Source: Lachnospiraceae bacterium (lineage in GTDB: Bacteria > Bacillota > Clostridia > Lachnospirales > Lachnospiraceae). From it: a stretch of DNA of 51,223 bases. Position numbers and translations under genes: made by a program. The stretch spans positions 91,360 through 142,582 of the forward strand of contig JAAUZU010000016.1 in assembly GCA_014804445.1 (NCBI GenBank). Reading direction: 5' to 3'. This document shows positions 41,199-51,091 of the stretch, one piece after another (positions within the stretch are counted from its first letter, which is position 1; every line of letters begins with the position of its first letter). The notes beneath the pieces are model-generated. The model was not told the DNA's origin, made no database searches, and saw only the letters and a program-made list of their open reading frames with translations.

Positions 41199-41227
41199 AT
41201 ATTAATATAAAACACCAAATAATGCAA
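41199..41227 (-). promoter_or_regulatory. Promoter of tRNA-Glu
   Basis: TTGCAT (41222-41227) and TAATAT (41199-41204) with a 17-base spacer on the minus strand, 30 bases before the tRNA 5' end. The 41170-41245 interval also has poly-A/T tracts after the polC stop. Confidence 0.7.
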
Positions 41228-41245
41228 GTACTTTTTTAAAAAATT

Positions 41246-44200
41246 TTAAACAAAATCAAATATACTGATTTGGTTGGATTCCGGCAGTTCTCCCAAAATC
41301 CCCAGACTGTCCATCATGTCGATTATCGTCTTACTCACTTTGGTGCGCTGTCTGAAATCATCCTTGCTTAAGAAAGGACCGTCCTTTGCCGCCTCCACAA
41401 TGGCGTCCGCCGCCTTTTCTCCCAGACCGTCTATGCTGTTTAAGGAAGGCATCAGCTTCCCGTCCACAATCTGGAAAAGCCTTGACTGCGCGCTGAAAAT
41501 ATCAATCGGCACAAATTCAAAACCGCGCGCGTACATCTCCTGCACAATCTTCATATCGCCATAGGCGTCCTTTTCCTTGTTGGAGAGCGTATCACTCCGC
41601 CTCTTATAGTCCGCCATAATGGTCTCGAGATGGCGCTGTCCCTGACACATCAGCTCATAGGAAAACGCTTTTGCACGGATACTGAAATATGCCGCGTAAT
41701 AAGCCAGCGGATAGTTGATTTTGCAGTAAGCGATTCTCCACGCCATCATCACATATGCCGCCGCATGTGCTTTGGGGAACATATACTTGATTTTTTTGCA
41801 GGAGGCAATGTACCAGTCCGGCACATCCTTTTCCTTCATCGCCGCTTCCCACTCAGGCTTCAGCCCTTTTCCTTTTCTGACACTTTCCATAATGGTAAAA
41901 GCGAGGGAACTCTCCACGCCCTGATTAATCAGGTAAATCATAATATCGTCACGACAGCAGATGGCGGTTGAAATCGTCGCCTGTCCGCCTAAAATCAAAT
42001 CCTGCGCATTGCCCAGCCACACATCCGTACCATGACCCAGTCCTGAAATCCGAATCAAATCCGAGAGCTGCTTGGGCTTGGTGTCTAGAAGCATCTGGAT
42101 GACAAACTCTGTTCCAAACTCAGGAATCCCCAGCGAGCCCACCGGACAACCGCTTATCTGCTCCGGCGTAATCCCCAAAGCAGAAGTATTCTGGAACAGG
42201 GACATAACCGCCTTGTCATCCAGCGGAATCTGCGTCGGGTCAATGCCCGTCAAATCCTGCAGCATACGAATCATGGTCGGATCATCGTGTCCGAGTATGT
42301 CAAGCTTGAGCAGATTATGGTCGATGGAATGGTAGTCAAAATGCGTCGTCACAATATCCGTGGTGGTATCGTTCGCCGGATGCTGTACAGGCGTAAAGGA
42401 ATTGATGTCCTGCCCCACCGGAAGCACGATAATACCGCCCGGATGCTGTCCCGTGCTTCTGCGGATGCCCGTGCAGCCTGTCGTAATCCGGTTGATTTCA
42501 CTGGTGCGCTTGTGGATGCCCCGCTCCTCATAATAGTTTTTCACATAGCCGAAAGCCGTCTTGTCCGCCAGAGTCGCTATCGTGCCGGCACGGTAGGTCT
42601 GCCCCGCGCCGAAAATAACCTCCGTGTACTTATGCGCCTTACTCTGGTATTCGCCGGAAAAATTGAGGTCGATATCCGGCTCCTTATCACCCTTAAATCC
42701 CAAGAACGTTTCAAAGGGAATATCAAAACCGTCCTTTATCAGCTTTTCCCCGCAGACAGGACAGATTTTATCCGGCAAATCGCAGCCTGCGTTTCCCGCG
42801 GCAGCTTTTATCTCGGGCGAGTCAAAATCATAATAATGGCATTTCCCGCAACGGTAATGGGCGCTTAGGGAATTTACCTCCGTAATCCCCGCCATGAAAG
42901 CAACCAGCGAAGAGCCTACGGAGCCTCTCGAGCCTACCAGATAGCCGTCCTCCACCGATTTCCACACCAGCTTCTGCGCAATGATATACATCACGGCAAA
43001 GCCGTTGGTGATAATGGAGTGCAGTTCCTTTTCCAGACGCTCCTCCACGATTTTGGGCAGTTCCTCCCCATAGAGCTCATGCGCCTTATTATAGCAGATT
43101 GCCTTCAGCGTCTTATCAGAATCGGGAATCACCGGCGCACACTTGTCAGGGCGCACCGGCGCTATGGTCTCTATCATGTCCGCAATCCGGTTGGTGTTGG
43201 TGATGACCACCTCCTCCGCCTTATCGCTGCCCAGATAGGCAAACTCCGACAGCATCTCCTCCGTCGTCCGCAAATAGAGCGGCGCCTGATTGTCCGCATC
43301 TTCAAAGCCCTTTCCCGCCATAATGATACGTCGGTACACCTCATCCTCCGGATCCAGAAAATGTACGTCACAGGTTGCCACTACCGGCTTATGAAACTGC
43401 TCTCCCAGTCTTACTATCTTCCGGTTCATTTCCATCAGGTCTTCTTCTGACTGGATATTCGGATGCTTCTCCGACTCTATCATAAAGCGGTTGTTGCCCA
43501 AAGGCTGTATTTCCAGATAGTCATAAAATCCCACGATACCGGCAATCTCCGAATCGCCCCTTCCTTCCAGCAGGGCACGGTACAGCTCTCCCGCTTCACA
43601 GGCACTTCCGATAATCAGCCCATCCCGCAGCTTCAAAATTTCACTCTTCGGCACCTTGGGCTGTCTGTTAAAATACTTTAAATGGGACATGGACACCAGC
43701 CTGTACAGATTAATCCGTCCCAAATCATTCTTTGCCAGAATAATGCAATGGTAAGGATGCAGACGGCTGATATTCTCCACGGAAGGACGCGCAAAGGTAT
43801 TTAGTTCCTTCAATGTTGTTATTTTTTCCTCTGCGAGCATCTCCATGAATTTCAGGAAAATATGGGCGGTTGCCTCCGCGTCATCCACAGCCCTATGATG
43901 ATTTTCCAGCGAAACCCGGAATGTTTTGCACAGCGCATCCAGCGTGTGCTTGTTCTGATTCGGCAGAAGCACACGGGAAATCACCATCGTGTCCACATAA
44001 GTAAAGTCAGTGGGAAATCCCTGCCTTGCCGCGTTTTCCCTGATAAAGCTCATGTCAAAGGACGCATTATGCGCCACCATGACCGCACCCTCGCAGAACG
44101 CAAGAAACTGCGGCAGCACTTCTTCTATCTTAGGCGCGTCCATCACCATGGCATCATTGATACTTGTCAGTTTTTCTATTTCAAAGGGAATCGGCACATC

Positions 44201-45832
44201 CGGATTGACAAAAGTGGAATACCTGTCCAGAATTTCTCCATCCCGCACCTTTACTGCGCCAATTTCGATAATCCTGTTGTTGATTGGAGAAAAACCTGTG
44301 GTCTCGATATCGAATACCACATAGGTTTCATCAAGTCCCTGCCCTTTGTCTCCCGTCACAATTTCCTTTAAGTCGTCCACAATATACGCTTCCACACCGT
44401 AAATGACTTTAAAGAAATCCTGCTTATCCGCTTTTTCCCCGCGCTCTTTTCTTTTCCCCTTTTCTTCCTTCCACAAATCGTCCCAGACATGATTTGCGTC
44501 CGTAAAGCCCTGCACAACGCCATGGTCCGTGATGGCAATAGCGGGATGCCCCCACTTATATGCCCGCTTTACAATATCCTTCGCCTCCGAAACCCCGTCC
44601 ATGTCGCTCATTTTGGTGTGACAGTGAAGCTCCACCCTTTTTTTCGTGGAAGTGTCCACCCTGCTCACCGTAAAATCGGGAATCTTTTTGATGCCCGCAA
44701 TAGATCCTATGGTCAGTTCATGGTCAAATTTGTCCATCATGGCAATGCCCTTGATTTTGACAAAGCTCCCCGGTTTTAACACAGCGCTGATTTCCGGCAC
44801 ATTCTCCGTCGCCACAAACAGCTTTACCGTCAGGGTATCCGTAAAATCCGTCACATCAAAAAAGAGAATCGTCTTTTCGTTCCGGATATCCCGCTTGTCA
44901 AAATTGGCAATTTTGCCGCGGATTACCACTTCGCCCATCTCACCGATGATATCTTCGATTTTAATGGCTTCCTCATCAAAGTCCCTGCCATAGAGCACGT
45001 CCGGATTGTCAGAACGCTTGTAAGCGCTTTTGGCACCCTGCCCTTTCTCCTGTTTTGCATCCGGCCGTTTTCCTTCCCACTGCCTCTTTCCGCCCAGACC
45101 TGCTGCCGTCTTTCCCCTGCCGCCTTTTAACTCCGCACCTTTCTCAGACAACACGCCCGTTTCCGCCTTGACAAAGTCCTCTCCGCCTGCCTTTTTCGAT
45201 TCATCCGCGCCGGATAAAGCCTGCTCTTCTGCCTGCACGTAATCTCCGCTTCCGTTTAACCGCGCGGAGATTACCGCCACCTCCATGGCGATTTTCTGTT
45301 CATCCTCTTTTTCATACTTCCCTGTCTCGGCTTCCTTGTAGGAAAGCTGCACTGTCACTGCAAAGCCTGCGCGTTCATTGAATATCTTTTCCAGAATCCG
45401 CACAAGCTCCTCCGATTTGCCCCGCACCAGCACGGTATCCTTGACCGTAACCGCGATAACGCCTTCTTTATCAAAGAGGATATCTGCACCTTTTACGGCA
45501 TTATACAAAATATGGTCGTACTCCTTAAGCTCCATTAAAATGCTTTCCTGATACACATCAAAAAACTTCTCCGGCGTGTACTGGACGGAGAGCTGAAACT
45601 TCTCATATATTTTGATTGTCATGACAGCCTTTTTAAAAAGCTGTTCTTTGATTTCCCGCTCCAGCTTCAGTATAATTTCCTTCTGAATCAAATGGCTGCT
45701 GCAGATATAAATGCGCAGAAAGTCCCTGCGCGAAGTGGACGTAATCTTTTCCACCTCCACCTGCTCCATCTGCTGCTTTACCTGCGTATCCAGTGCAAGC
45801 GTCGGAAATACTTCAAAAAATGTCTTACCCAT
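41246..45832 (-). CDS. polC: DNA polymerase III alpha subunit, PolC type
   Basis: The Gram-positive replicative polymerase, 1528 residues. Order: N-terminal region (1-190), a Gly/Lys/Ala-rich low-complexity linker (about 195-275), OB fold (300-395), split PHP domain (HCHTKMSD at 403, ITDHG at 434), DEDD proofreading exonuclease (FDIETTG with Asp508, Glu510; HNASFDMSF at 588; HHRAVDDAEAT at 645), rest of PHP, four-cysteine zinc site (Cys995, 998, 1024, 1027; Cys1017 also near), and polymerase aspartates in PDIDLNFSG (Asp1053, Asp1055). The ATG follows the ispG stop with no gap. The linker is longer than I expect for the family. Confidence 0.97.
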   Translation of the reverse strand: MGKTFFEVFPTLALDTQVKQQMEQVEVEKITSTSRRDFLRIYICSSHLIQKEIILKLEREIKEQLFKKAVMTIKIYEKFQLSVQYTPEKFFDVYQESILMELKEYDHILYNAVKGADILFDKEGVIAVTVKDTVLVRGKSEELVRILEKIFNERAGFAVTVQLSYKEAETGKYEKEDEQKIAMEVAVISARLNGSGDYVQAEEQALSGADESKKAGGEDFVKAETGVLSEKGAELKGGRGKTAAGLGGKRQWEGKRPDAKQEKGQGAKSAYKRSDNPDVLYGRDFDEEAIKIEDIIGEMGEVVIRGKIANFDKRDIRNEKTILFFDVTDFTDTLTVKLFVATENVPEISAVLKPGSFVKIKGIAMMDKFDHELTIGSIAGIKKIPDFTVSRVDTSTKKRVELHCHTKMSDMDGVSEAKDIVKRAYKWGHPAIAITDHGVVQGFTDANHVWDDLWKEEKGKRKERGEKADKQDFFKVIYGVEAYIVDDLKEIVTGDKGQGLDETYVVFDIETTGFSPINNRIIEIGAVKVRDGEILDRYSTFVNPDVPIPFEIEKLTSINDAMVMDAPKIEEVLPQFLAFCEGAVMVAHNASFDMSFIRENAARQGFPTDFTYVDTMVISRVLLPNQNKHTLDALCKTFRVSLENHHRAVDDAEATAHIFLKFMEMLAEEKITTLKELNTFARPSVENISRLHPYHCIILAKNDLGRINLYRLVSMSHLKYFNRQPKVPKSEILKLRDGLIIGSACEAGELYRALLEGRGDSEIAGIVGFYDYLEIQPLGNNRFMIESEKHPNIQSEEDLMEMNRKIVRLGEQFHKPVVATCDVHFLDPEDEVYRRIIMAGKGFEDADNQAPLYLRTTEEMLSEFAYLGSDKAEEVVITNTNRIADMIETIAPVRPDKCAPVIPDSDKTLKAICYNKAHELYGEELPKIVEERLEKELHSIITNGFAVMYIIAQKLVWKSVEDGYLVGSRGSVGSSLVAFMAGITEVNSLSAHYRCGKCHYYDFDSPEIKAAAGNAGCDLPDKICPVCGEKLIKDGFDIPFETFLGFKGDKEPDIDLNFSGEYQSKAHKYTEVIFGAGQTYRAGTIATLADKTAFGYVKNYYEERGIHKRTSEINRITTGCTGIRRSTGQHPGGIIVLPVGQDINSFTPVQHPANDTTTDIVTTHFDYHSIDHNLLKLDILGHDDPTMIRMLQDLTGIDPTQIPLDDKAVMSLFQNTSALGITPEQISGCPVGSLGIPEFGTEFVIQMLLDTKPKQLSDLIRISGLGHGTDVWLGNAQDLILGGQATISTAICCRDDIMIYLINQGVESSLAFTIMESVRKGKGLKPEWEAAMKEKDVPDWYIASCKKIKYMFPKAHAAAYVMMAWRIAYCKINYPLAYYAAYFSIRAKAFSYELMCQGQRHLETIMADYKRRSDTLSNKEKDAYGDMKIVQEMYARGFEFVPIDIFSAQSRLFQIVDGKLMPSLNSIDGLGEKAADAIVEAAKDGPFLSKDDFRQRTKVSKTIIDMMDSLGILGELPESNQISIFDFV

Positions 45833-46891
45833 CTATGATACACTCCAGTTATCCAGCTCGCTCTTTAAGGCAGCAAGCAGCTCTCCCTCCGGCACCTTTC
45901 TTATGATTTCACCTTTTTTTATCAAAAGACCCTCGCCGATGCCTCCTGCAATTCCCAAATCGGCCTCCCTTGCCTCTCCGGGTCCGTTCACCACGCATCC
46001 CATAACCGCCACCTTGATATCGTAGGGATACGCCGCCGCTATGGTTTCCACCTGATTTGCCAGACCAATTAAATCTATTTTCGTTCTGCCACAGGTAGGA
46101 CAGGATACCACCTCAATGCCGCCCTTCCTGAGCCCAAGTGTCCGCAGCAGAAGCTTTGCCGACTTAATCTCCTCCACCGGATCGCCGCTCAAAGAGACCC
46201 GAACGGTATCGCCGATTCCCTGATACAGGATGATGCCAAGCCCAATGCCCGATTTGATATTGCCCGACCAGACCGTCCCTGCCTCCGTGATGCCTACATG
46301 GAGCGGATAGTCCGTCTGCCGGGCAAGCAGCTCGTGCGCCTTTACACACATTAGTACATCGGAGGACTTGATGCTGATAACCAGATTGTCATACCCCATA
46401 TCCTCTATCATATGTACCTTATCCAGCGCGCTCTCCACAATGCCTTCCGCCGTCACGCCGCCGTATTTTTCGAGAAGCGGCTTCTCCAAAGAGCCGCTGT
46501 TTACGCCGATTCGGATGGGAATCTCTCTTTCCTTTGCCGTATTCACCACGGCAAGCACCTTTTCCCTGCTGCCGATATTGCCCGGGTTAATCCTGATTTT
46601 ATCCGCGCCGTTTTCCATGGCGGCAATCGCCATTTTATAGTCAAAATGAATATCCGCCACCAGAGGAATGGTAATCTGCTTTTTTATCTCAGAAAGCGCC
46701 CTTGCCGCCTCCATATCCGGCACCGTACACCGCACAATCTCACAGCCCGCTTCGGTGAGCCTCTTTATCTGCGCCACCGTGGCCGCTGCATCCTGCGTCG
46801 GCGTATTGGTCATGGACTGAATCAGCACCGGATTGCCGCCGCCGATGATACAATTTCCTATTTTGACTGTTCTCGTATGTTCTCTTGTCAT
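45833..46891 (-). CDS. ispG: (E)-4-hydroxy-3-methylbut-2-enyl-diphosphate synthase
   Basis: A 352-residue Fe-S enzyme of the MEP pathway that reduces the cyclic diphosphate to HMBPP. Features: TIM-barrel part with [19 protein letters not shown] and [10 protein letters not shown], then 4Fe-4S ligands Cys in VSCPTCGRT and [11 protein letters not shown] and the GIAGG end. Length typical of the bacterial short form. It lies between an M28 peptidase gene (21 bases upstream) and polC (directly abutting stop/start). The Fe-S cluster would depend on the suf genes in this window or another system. Confidence 0.96.
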   Translation of the reverse strand: MTREHTRTVKIGNCIIGGGNPVLIQSMTNTPTQDAAATVAQIKRLTEAGCEIVRCTVPDMEAARALSEIKKQITIPLVADIHFDYKMAIAAMENGADKIRINPGNIGSREKVLAVVNTAKEREIPIRIGVNSGSLEKPLLEKYGGVTAEGIVESALDKVHMIEDMGYDNLVISIKSSDVLMCVKAHELLARQTDYPLHVGITEAGTVWSGNIKSGIGLGIILYQGIGDTVRVSLSGDPVEEIKSAKLLLRTLGLRKGGIEVVSCPTCGRTKIDLIGLANQVETIAAAYPYDIKVAVMGCVVNGPGEAREADLGIAGGIGEGLLIKKGEIIRKVPEGELLAALKSELDNWSVS

Positions 46892-46912
46892 GCCGATACC
46901 GCGCCTTCCCTT

Positions 46913-48172
46913 TTATTTGGACTCTTTCTCCTTCTCACGATGGAAATATTCATCCAATTCCTTCTTCATCTCCTCCGACATTCCTTTTTTGACGGGCAGC
47001 ACTGCCGCATTTGCCACATCGCCAATCATTCGAACTGCAAACGCCACATTTTTGCGCATTGCCTTTTCGCTGAGTATCGGAAGCAGGTCATGTATGGTAT
47101 GAATCTCCCCCGTGGACGTCCCTCTGCTCAGCCCCACCGCCGGAATATCATGATCACAAAAAGGAGCCGAATCGCTGGAGTGAACACCTACCTCTATGTC
47201 TGCAGCATAACCTGTTATTTTACAATACTGCTCCACAAATGTCTGCAGTTCCTTTTCTCCTGTAACCATAATGCTGTTTGCACCCAAAGCCGTTCCGCAC
47301 ATGTCAAAATTGAAACAGAATTTAATTTTGTCAAGCAGCTCTTTTTGCTGCTCCACATATGCTTTGGAGCCCAAAAGCCCCAATTCCTCGCTGCCGCACC
47401 ATAAAAACCGCAATGTCCTTCTGGGCGGATTCACCGCAAAATGCTTCAGAATTGCCAGAAGCGCCACCGCACCGGTTGCATTATCCCAGGCTCCCGTACC
47501 TACGGGAACAGAGTCATAATGTGCCGTAAGCACAATGCTTTCCTCTTTCAAATCCGTGCCTTCTATCACCACCGACACATTCCGGCTTTCCGGTTCCACA
47601 TCCTCCTGCTCCAGTGTAAGCCGCACCTTATCCACTTCTTCCTGTATCAGCCAGAGAGCGTCTGCCGCCGTAATCATAAATCCCGGTATGACTCCATTCC
47701 TGCTGAAATGCTCCCGCAGTCTTCTTGGATACAGGGAAGCATCCTTCTCCGAAAAATAATACTTTCCCTGTAAAGTCAAAAATGCCGACGCATTATGCTC
47801 CACCAGACGTTTATAGACATCCTCTTTAACGAGTTTATTCAGCAACACCGCCTTGCCTTCTAAATTCCCGACTCCGGCAAAATCAATCTCGGAAGCGCCA
47901 TCCAGATAGACCAGCTCACACTCTCTGTCAATATTGCCTGAGCGCAAAAAAGGCACACATGAAATTTCCCGTCCGGCCGCCCATACAGAGCACTTTTTTA
48001 CCTTCGCATCCGGAATTGTGAACGTCATATATTCTCCATGCAGTTCTTTTTTCGCTTCCTCTGCAATTCCGTCGATTTCCCTCACAATCAGCTCTGCAGC
48101 CTTTTTCTCTTCTTCACTTCCTGCCACCCGCACAAAACTTAATTCCTTTACCAGCTCCATCAGCTCTTTCAT
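46913..48172 (-). CDS. M28-family zinc aminopeptidase-like protein
   Basis: A 419-residue M28 (aminopeptidase Y/S-like) peptidase. Co-catalytic zinc motifs in order: LTAHYDSVPVGTGAWDNATGAVA (His, then Asp in AWDNATG), CGSEELGLLG (Glu-Glu pair), FNFDMCG (Asp) and a final His in TGEIHTIHD. A PA-like inserted region around 90-220 separates the N-terminus from these motifs. No signal peptide, so it may act in the cytoplasm on peptides. The ATG has GGAGG nearby and a strong promoter 51 bases upstream. It is first in an M28-ispG-polC unit. Confidence 0.9.
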   Translation of the reverse strand: MKELMELVKELSFVRVAGSEEEKKAAELIVREIDGIAEEAKKELHGEYMTFTIPDAKVKKCSVWAAGREISCVPFLRSGNIDRECELVYLDGASEIDFAGVGNLEGKAVLLNKLVKEDVYKRLVEHNASAFLTLQGKYYFSEKDASLYPRRLREHFSRNGVIPGFMITAADALWLIQEEVDKVRLTLEQEDVEPESRNVSVVIEGTDLKEESIVLTAHYDSVPVGTGAWDNATGAVALLAILKHFAVNPPRRTLRFLWCGSEELGLLGSKAYVEQQKELLDKIKFCFNFDMCGTALGANSIMVTGEKELQTFVEQYCKITGYAADIEVGVHSSDSAPFCDHDIPAVGLSRGTSTGEIHTIHDLLPILSEKAMRKNVAFAVRMIGDVANAAVLPVKKGMSEEMKKELDEYFHREKEKESK

Positions 48173-48222
48173 TTTTCCTTTTCCTCCTGCCTGCTTGATT
48201 CCCGATTTTTTTCATCCCTGTT

Positions 48223-48251
48223 ATTATATAACATTTTTCACCCATGGACAA
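48223..48251 (-). promoter_or_regulatory. Promoter of M28-ispG-polC
   Basis: TTGTCC (48246-48251) and TATAAT (48223-48228), 17-base spacer on the minus strand, lying just past the dprA stop. Replication gene polC may therefore depend on this promoter, since the intervals within the unit are 21 and 0 bases. Confidence 0.75.
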
Positions 48252-48254
48252 CGC

Positions 48255-49439
48255 TTATATCGGTTTTTTCAACCCGTAATAGCCGCCCTCGTCCGCTACC
48301 ATGCCTCTCGCGATAAGCTTTAAGAGAAGCTCCATAAGCTGCGGCAGCTTAAGTCCGCACAAGAGTTTCTCATTCTGTGCCATTATATATATCTGTTCCA
48401 TGGATATGGGATAAAAATCAAGCAAAGAAAGCAGCGCTTTTTCCTCCCCGCTAAACTTTTCTGCCGCTGTGATTTCTGTCTCCGTATTTCCTGCCGCCAC
48501 GCCTTTTATACAGGAATCTGCCCCATCCTGCGCCTCTTGCGGACAGCTTCTCCACACGGTTTCCGAAAGTTCCTTTATCATCTGTGCCGGTGAAAGCGCC
48601 ATGCCCGCCCCCTGCAAAAGCAGCCGGTTACAACCGTCACTCAGTCTGTCCGTTATCCGCCCGGGTACCACATAGACCTCACGCCCCTGCTCCAACGCCA
48701 TATCCACTGTTATCAGCGTTCCGCTCTTCTGCCTTGCCTCCACCACCAGAACGGCGTCGGAAAGTCCGCTGATAATTCGGTTACGCGGCGGAAAATGTTT
48801 CGGCGTCGGCATCGTTTTGGGCGGATATGTGGACAGAACGCCTCCCGTTCTGCAGATTTCCTCATAAAGCCTTTCATGGGACGCCGGATAACAGATATCC
48901 ACGCCGCAGCCCAGCACTGCATAGGTTCTGCCTCCGGCGGCAAGCGCACCGTTCTGCGCCACTCCGTCAATCCCCTTTGCCATGCCGCTTATCACCGCCA
49001 CCCCTTCTTTTGCAAGCTCTCTCGCAAAGGCATCCGCCACATACCTGCCATAGGCCGAACAGTTTCTTGCTCCGACGATTGCCACGCTTCTCTCACTGTC
49101 CTTCAGTACCCTTCCCTTTACGTAGATGCCAAAGGGACTGTCCGGAATCTGTAAAAGCCGCTTCGGATAATCCGGATGATAATAGGGAATAAACGCAATG
49201 TTATCCCTCGCCATACTTTCATACGTTTCGTATACCTCATTTTTCTGCGCCTTTAACAATCCTTCCAGCCTGCTGCTCCCAACCACTGCCAAAAGGCTTT
49301 TTTCACCTGCCCGATACACCTCTTCCGGTGTTCCGAAAACCGCAACCAGCCGCCTCGCCCATGCGCCGCCGATTCCCTCTACACTGTTTAACCAGTGGGC
49401 AAACGGCTGCTGTGCCTGTATTTCCTCTTTCTTTTGCAA
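48255..49439 (-). CDS. dprA: DNA-processing protein DprA
   Basis: A 394-residue protein that loads RecA on incoming single-stranded DNA during transformation. The Rossmann-like core carries VAIVGARNCSAYGRYVADAF, VAVISGMAKGIDGVAQNGAL, GCGVDICYP, FPPRNRIISGLSDAVLVVEA and KSGTLITVDMALEQGREVYVVPG (each a separate block); N-terminal helices and a C-terminal winged helix (about 320-394) complete it. The start is TTG at 49437-49439, with AAGGAG six bases upstream and no ATG in a better place. It follows comM by 45 bases, the usual clostridial pair. No competence pilus gene is in the window. Confidence 0.93.
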   Translation of the reverse strand: MQKKEEIQAQQPFAHWLNSVEGIGGAWARRLVAVFGTPEEVYRAGEKSLLAVVGSSRLEGLLKAQKNEVYETYESMARDNIAFIPYYHPDYPKRLLQIPDSPFGIYVKGRVLKDSERSVAIVGARNCSAYGRYVADAFARELAKEGVAVISGMAKGIDGVAQNGALAAGGRTYAVLGCGVDICYPASHERLYEEICRTGGVLSTYPPKTMPTPKHFPPRNRIISGLSDAVLVVEARQKSGTLITVDMALEQGREVYVVPGRITDRLSDGCNRLLLQGAGMALSPAQMIKELSETVWRSCPQEAQDGADSCIKGVAAGNTETEITAAEKFSGEEKALLSLLDFYPISMEQIYIMAQNEKLLCGLKLPQLMELLLKLIARGMVADEGGYYGLKKPI

Positions 49440-49484
49440 ATATGTCTCCTTCCCGCATCCACTATTTCATTTATGTACTTTTCA

Positions 49485-51029
49485 CTACATTGTCGTCTGG
49501 TTCCAAAAACGCCGTCTTCCGCTGTTGTAACAAATAGCCTCTGCAAGATGTTCCTGTCTGATTTCCTCACTGCCCGCCAAATCGGCAGTCGTCCGCGCAA
49601 GCCGCAGTATTTTGTGAAAGGCTCTGGCGCTAATCTGCCCCGCTTCTTCCATCTGCTCCAGAAAACGCTGCCCGTCAAAAGTCGGAAAACAGTACTTTTT
49701 TACCTCGCTCCCGGGAAGTTCCCCATTAAAACGGTAACGGCTTCCCCGATAGCGGAACTGCTGCCTTTCCCGCGCCCGCAGAACCCGCTGCCTGATGGTA
49801 TCGGTATCTTCTCCCGCCTTTGCCTCATATAAATCTTTCACCGCAACGGGCGCCGCCTCCGTTATCATGTCAATCCGATCTAAAATCGGACCGGATATCC
49901 GTCCCAGATAACGCCGGATATCTGCCGGCGAACAGTTGCAGCGGTTTCTATCCGGAAAATAACCGCAGGGGCAGGGATTCATGGCACATACCAGCATAAA
50001 ATCCGCCGGATAAGTATAAGAGCCGTGACTTCTGTCGATATGCACTTTTCTTTCCTCCATGGGCTGGCGGAGCACCTCCAGAACGGCGGAAGAAAACTCC
50101 GGCATCTCATCTAAAAACAGGATGCCGCGATGCGCCAGGGACAAAAGCCCGGGGCGCGGGATTCGTCCACCACCCGCCATCGCCTGCGGTGATACGGTAT
50201 GGTGCGGCGCAAGAAACGGACGGTTTTCCATCAGCCCTTCCGCTTCCAGCTTTCCTGCGATGCTGTAGATGGCGGACACCTCCAGCTTCTCTTCTTCCGA
50301 CATCGGCGGCAGAATTCCCGGAATCCGTTCCGCAATCATGGTCTTTCCCGTCCCCGGCGCGCCGGCCAGCATCAGATGGTGGAACCCTGCAGCTGCCACT
50401 TCCGCCGCCCGCTTAGCGCTTTCCTGCCCACATACCTGCGCAAAGTCCTTCTTCCCGGCCTCTGCTTTCTCTGTTTTCCACTTTGTATAAGGTGGAAAAC
50501 GTCTGCATCGCTCTGTCTCGTCTGCTTTCAGATAGTCAATCAACTCCCTTACACTTCTGAGCCCCACTGTCCGGATGCCCGGAACTGCCGCACATTCCCC
50601 CGCATTTGCTGCAGGCACCAGAAAGGTGTCAATGCCCGCCTTCTTGAGTGCAATCACAATCGGAAGCACACCGTTTATCCGCCTCACCTCCCCATTCAGG
50701 GCAAGTTCTCCCAAAAAAGCGGTATTTTGAAAAGCAGACGCAGGAAACATACCCATGCATGCCAGCAGACCTGCTGCAATCGGCAGATCATACCCCGTCC
50801 CCTCCTTTCTGATGTCTGCCGGAGAGAGATTGACGGTTATTTTGGATACCGGAAGCGCCACTCCCTCGTTTTTCAAGGCAATCTGTACCCTTTCCCTCGC
50901 TTCTTTGACTTCATTGCCCGCGCTGCCCACCAGTTCAAAGCATGGAAGGCCTCTTGACAGATCCACTTCCACGCGTACCGGATAGGCGTCCATTCCGCGG
51001 ATTCCTCCTGTGTTGACTGCACTAAACAT
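49485..51029 (-). CDS. comM: YifB/ComM-family Mg-chelatase-like AAA+ ATPase
   Basis: A 514-residue protein. N-terminal LonC-like domain (about 1-165: MFSAVNTGGIRGMDAYPVRVEV-type start, LVGSAGNEVKEARERVQIAL, SPADIRKEGTGYDLPIAAGLL), then a Mg-chelatase-type AAA+ core with Walker A LAGAPGTGKTM, Walker B ILFLDEMPEF, NPCPCGYFPDRNRCNCSPAD (four cysteines) and RISGPILDRIDM, and a C-terminal helical domain. ComM helicases promote branch migration in natural transformation. The ATG has AAGGAG eight bases upstream. It precedes dprA. The 30-base leader is followed upstream by the palindromic element at 51092-51223. Confidence 0.94.
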   Translation of the reverse strand: MFSAVNTGGIRGMDAYPVRVEVDLSRGLPCFELVGSAGNEVKEARERVQIALKNEGVALPVSKITVNLSPADIRKEGTGYDLPIAAGLLACMGMFPASAFQNTAFLGELALNGEVRRINGVLPIVIALKKAGIDTFLVPAANAGECAAVPGIRTVGLRSVRELIDYLKADETERCRRFPPYTKWKTEKAEAGKKDFAQVCGQESAKRAAEVAAAGFHHLMLAGAPGTGKTMIAERIPGILPPMSEEEKLEVSAIYSIAGKLEAEGLMENRPFLAPHHTVSPQAMAGGGRIPRPGLLSLAHRGILFLDEMPEFSSAVLEVLRQPMEERKVHIDRSHGSYTYPADFMLVCAMNPCPCGYFPDRNRCNCSPADIRRYLGRISGPILDRIDMITEAAPVAVKDLYEAKAGEDTDTIRQRVLRARERQQFRYRGSRYRFNGELPGSEVKKYCFPTFDGQRFLEQMEEAGQISARAFHKILRLARTTADLAGSEEIRQEHLAEAICYNSGRRRFWNQTTM

Positions 51030-51091
51030 AAAAGTACTCCTTTCTTTCTTAAATCTCGATGGATATTGCTAGAAACTATGCCGTTGTCATT

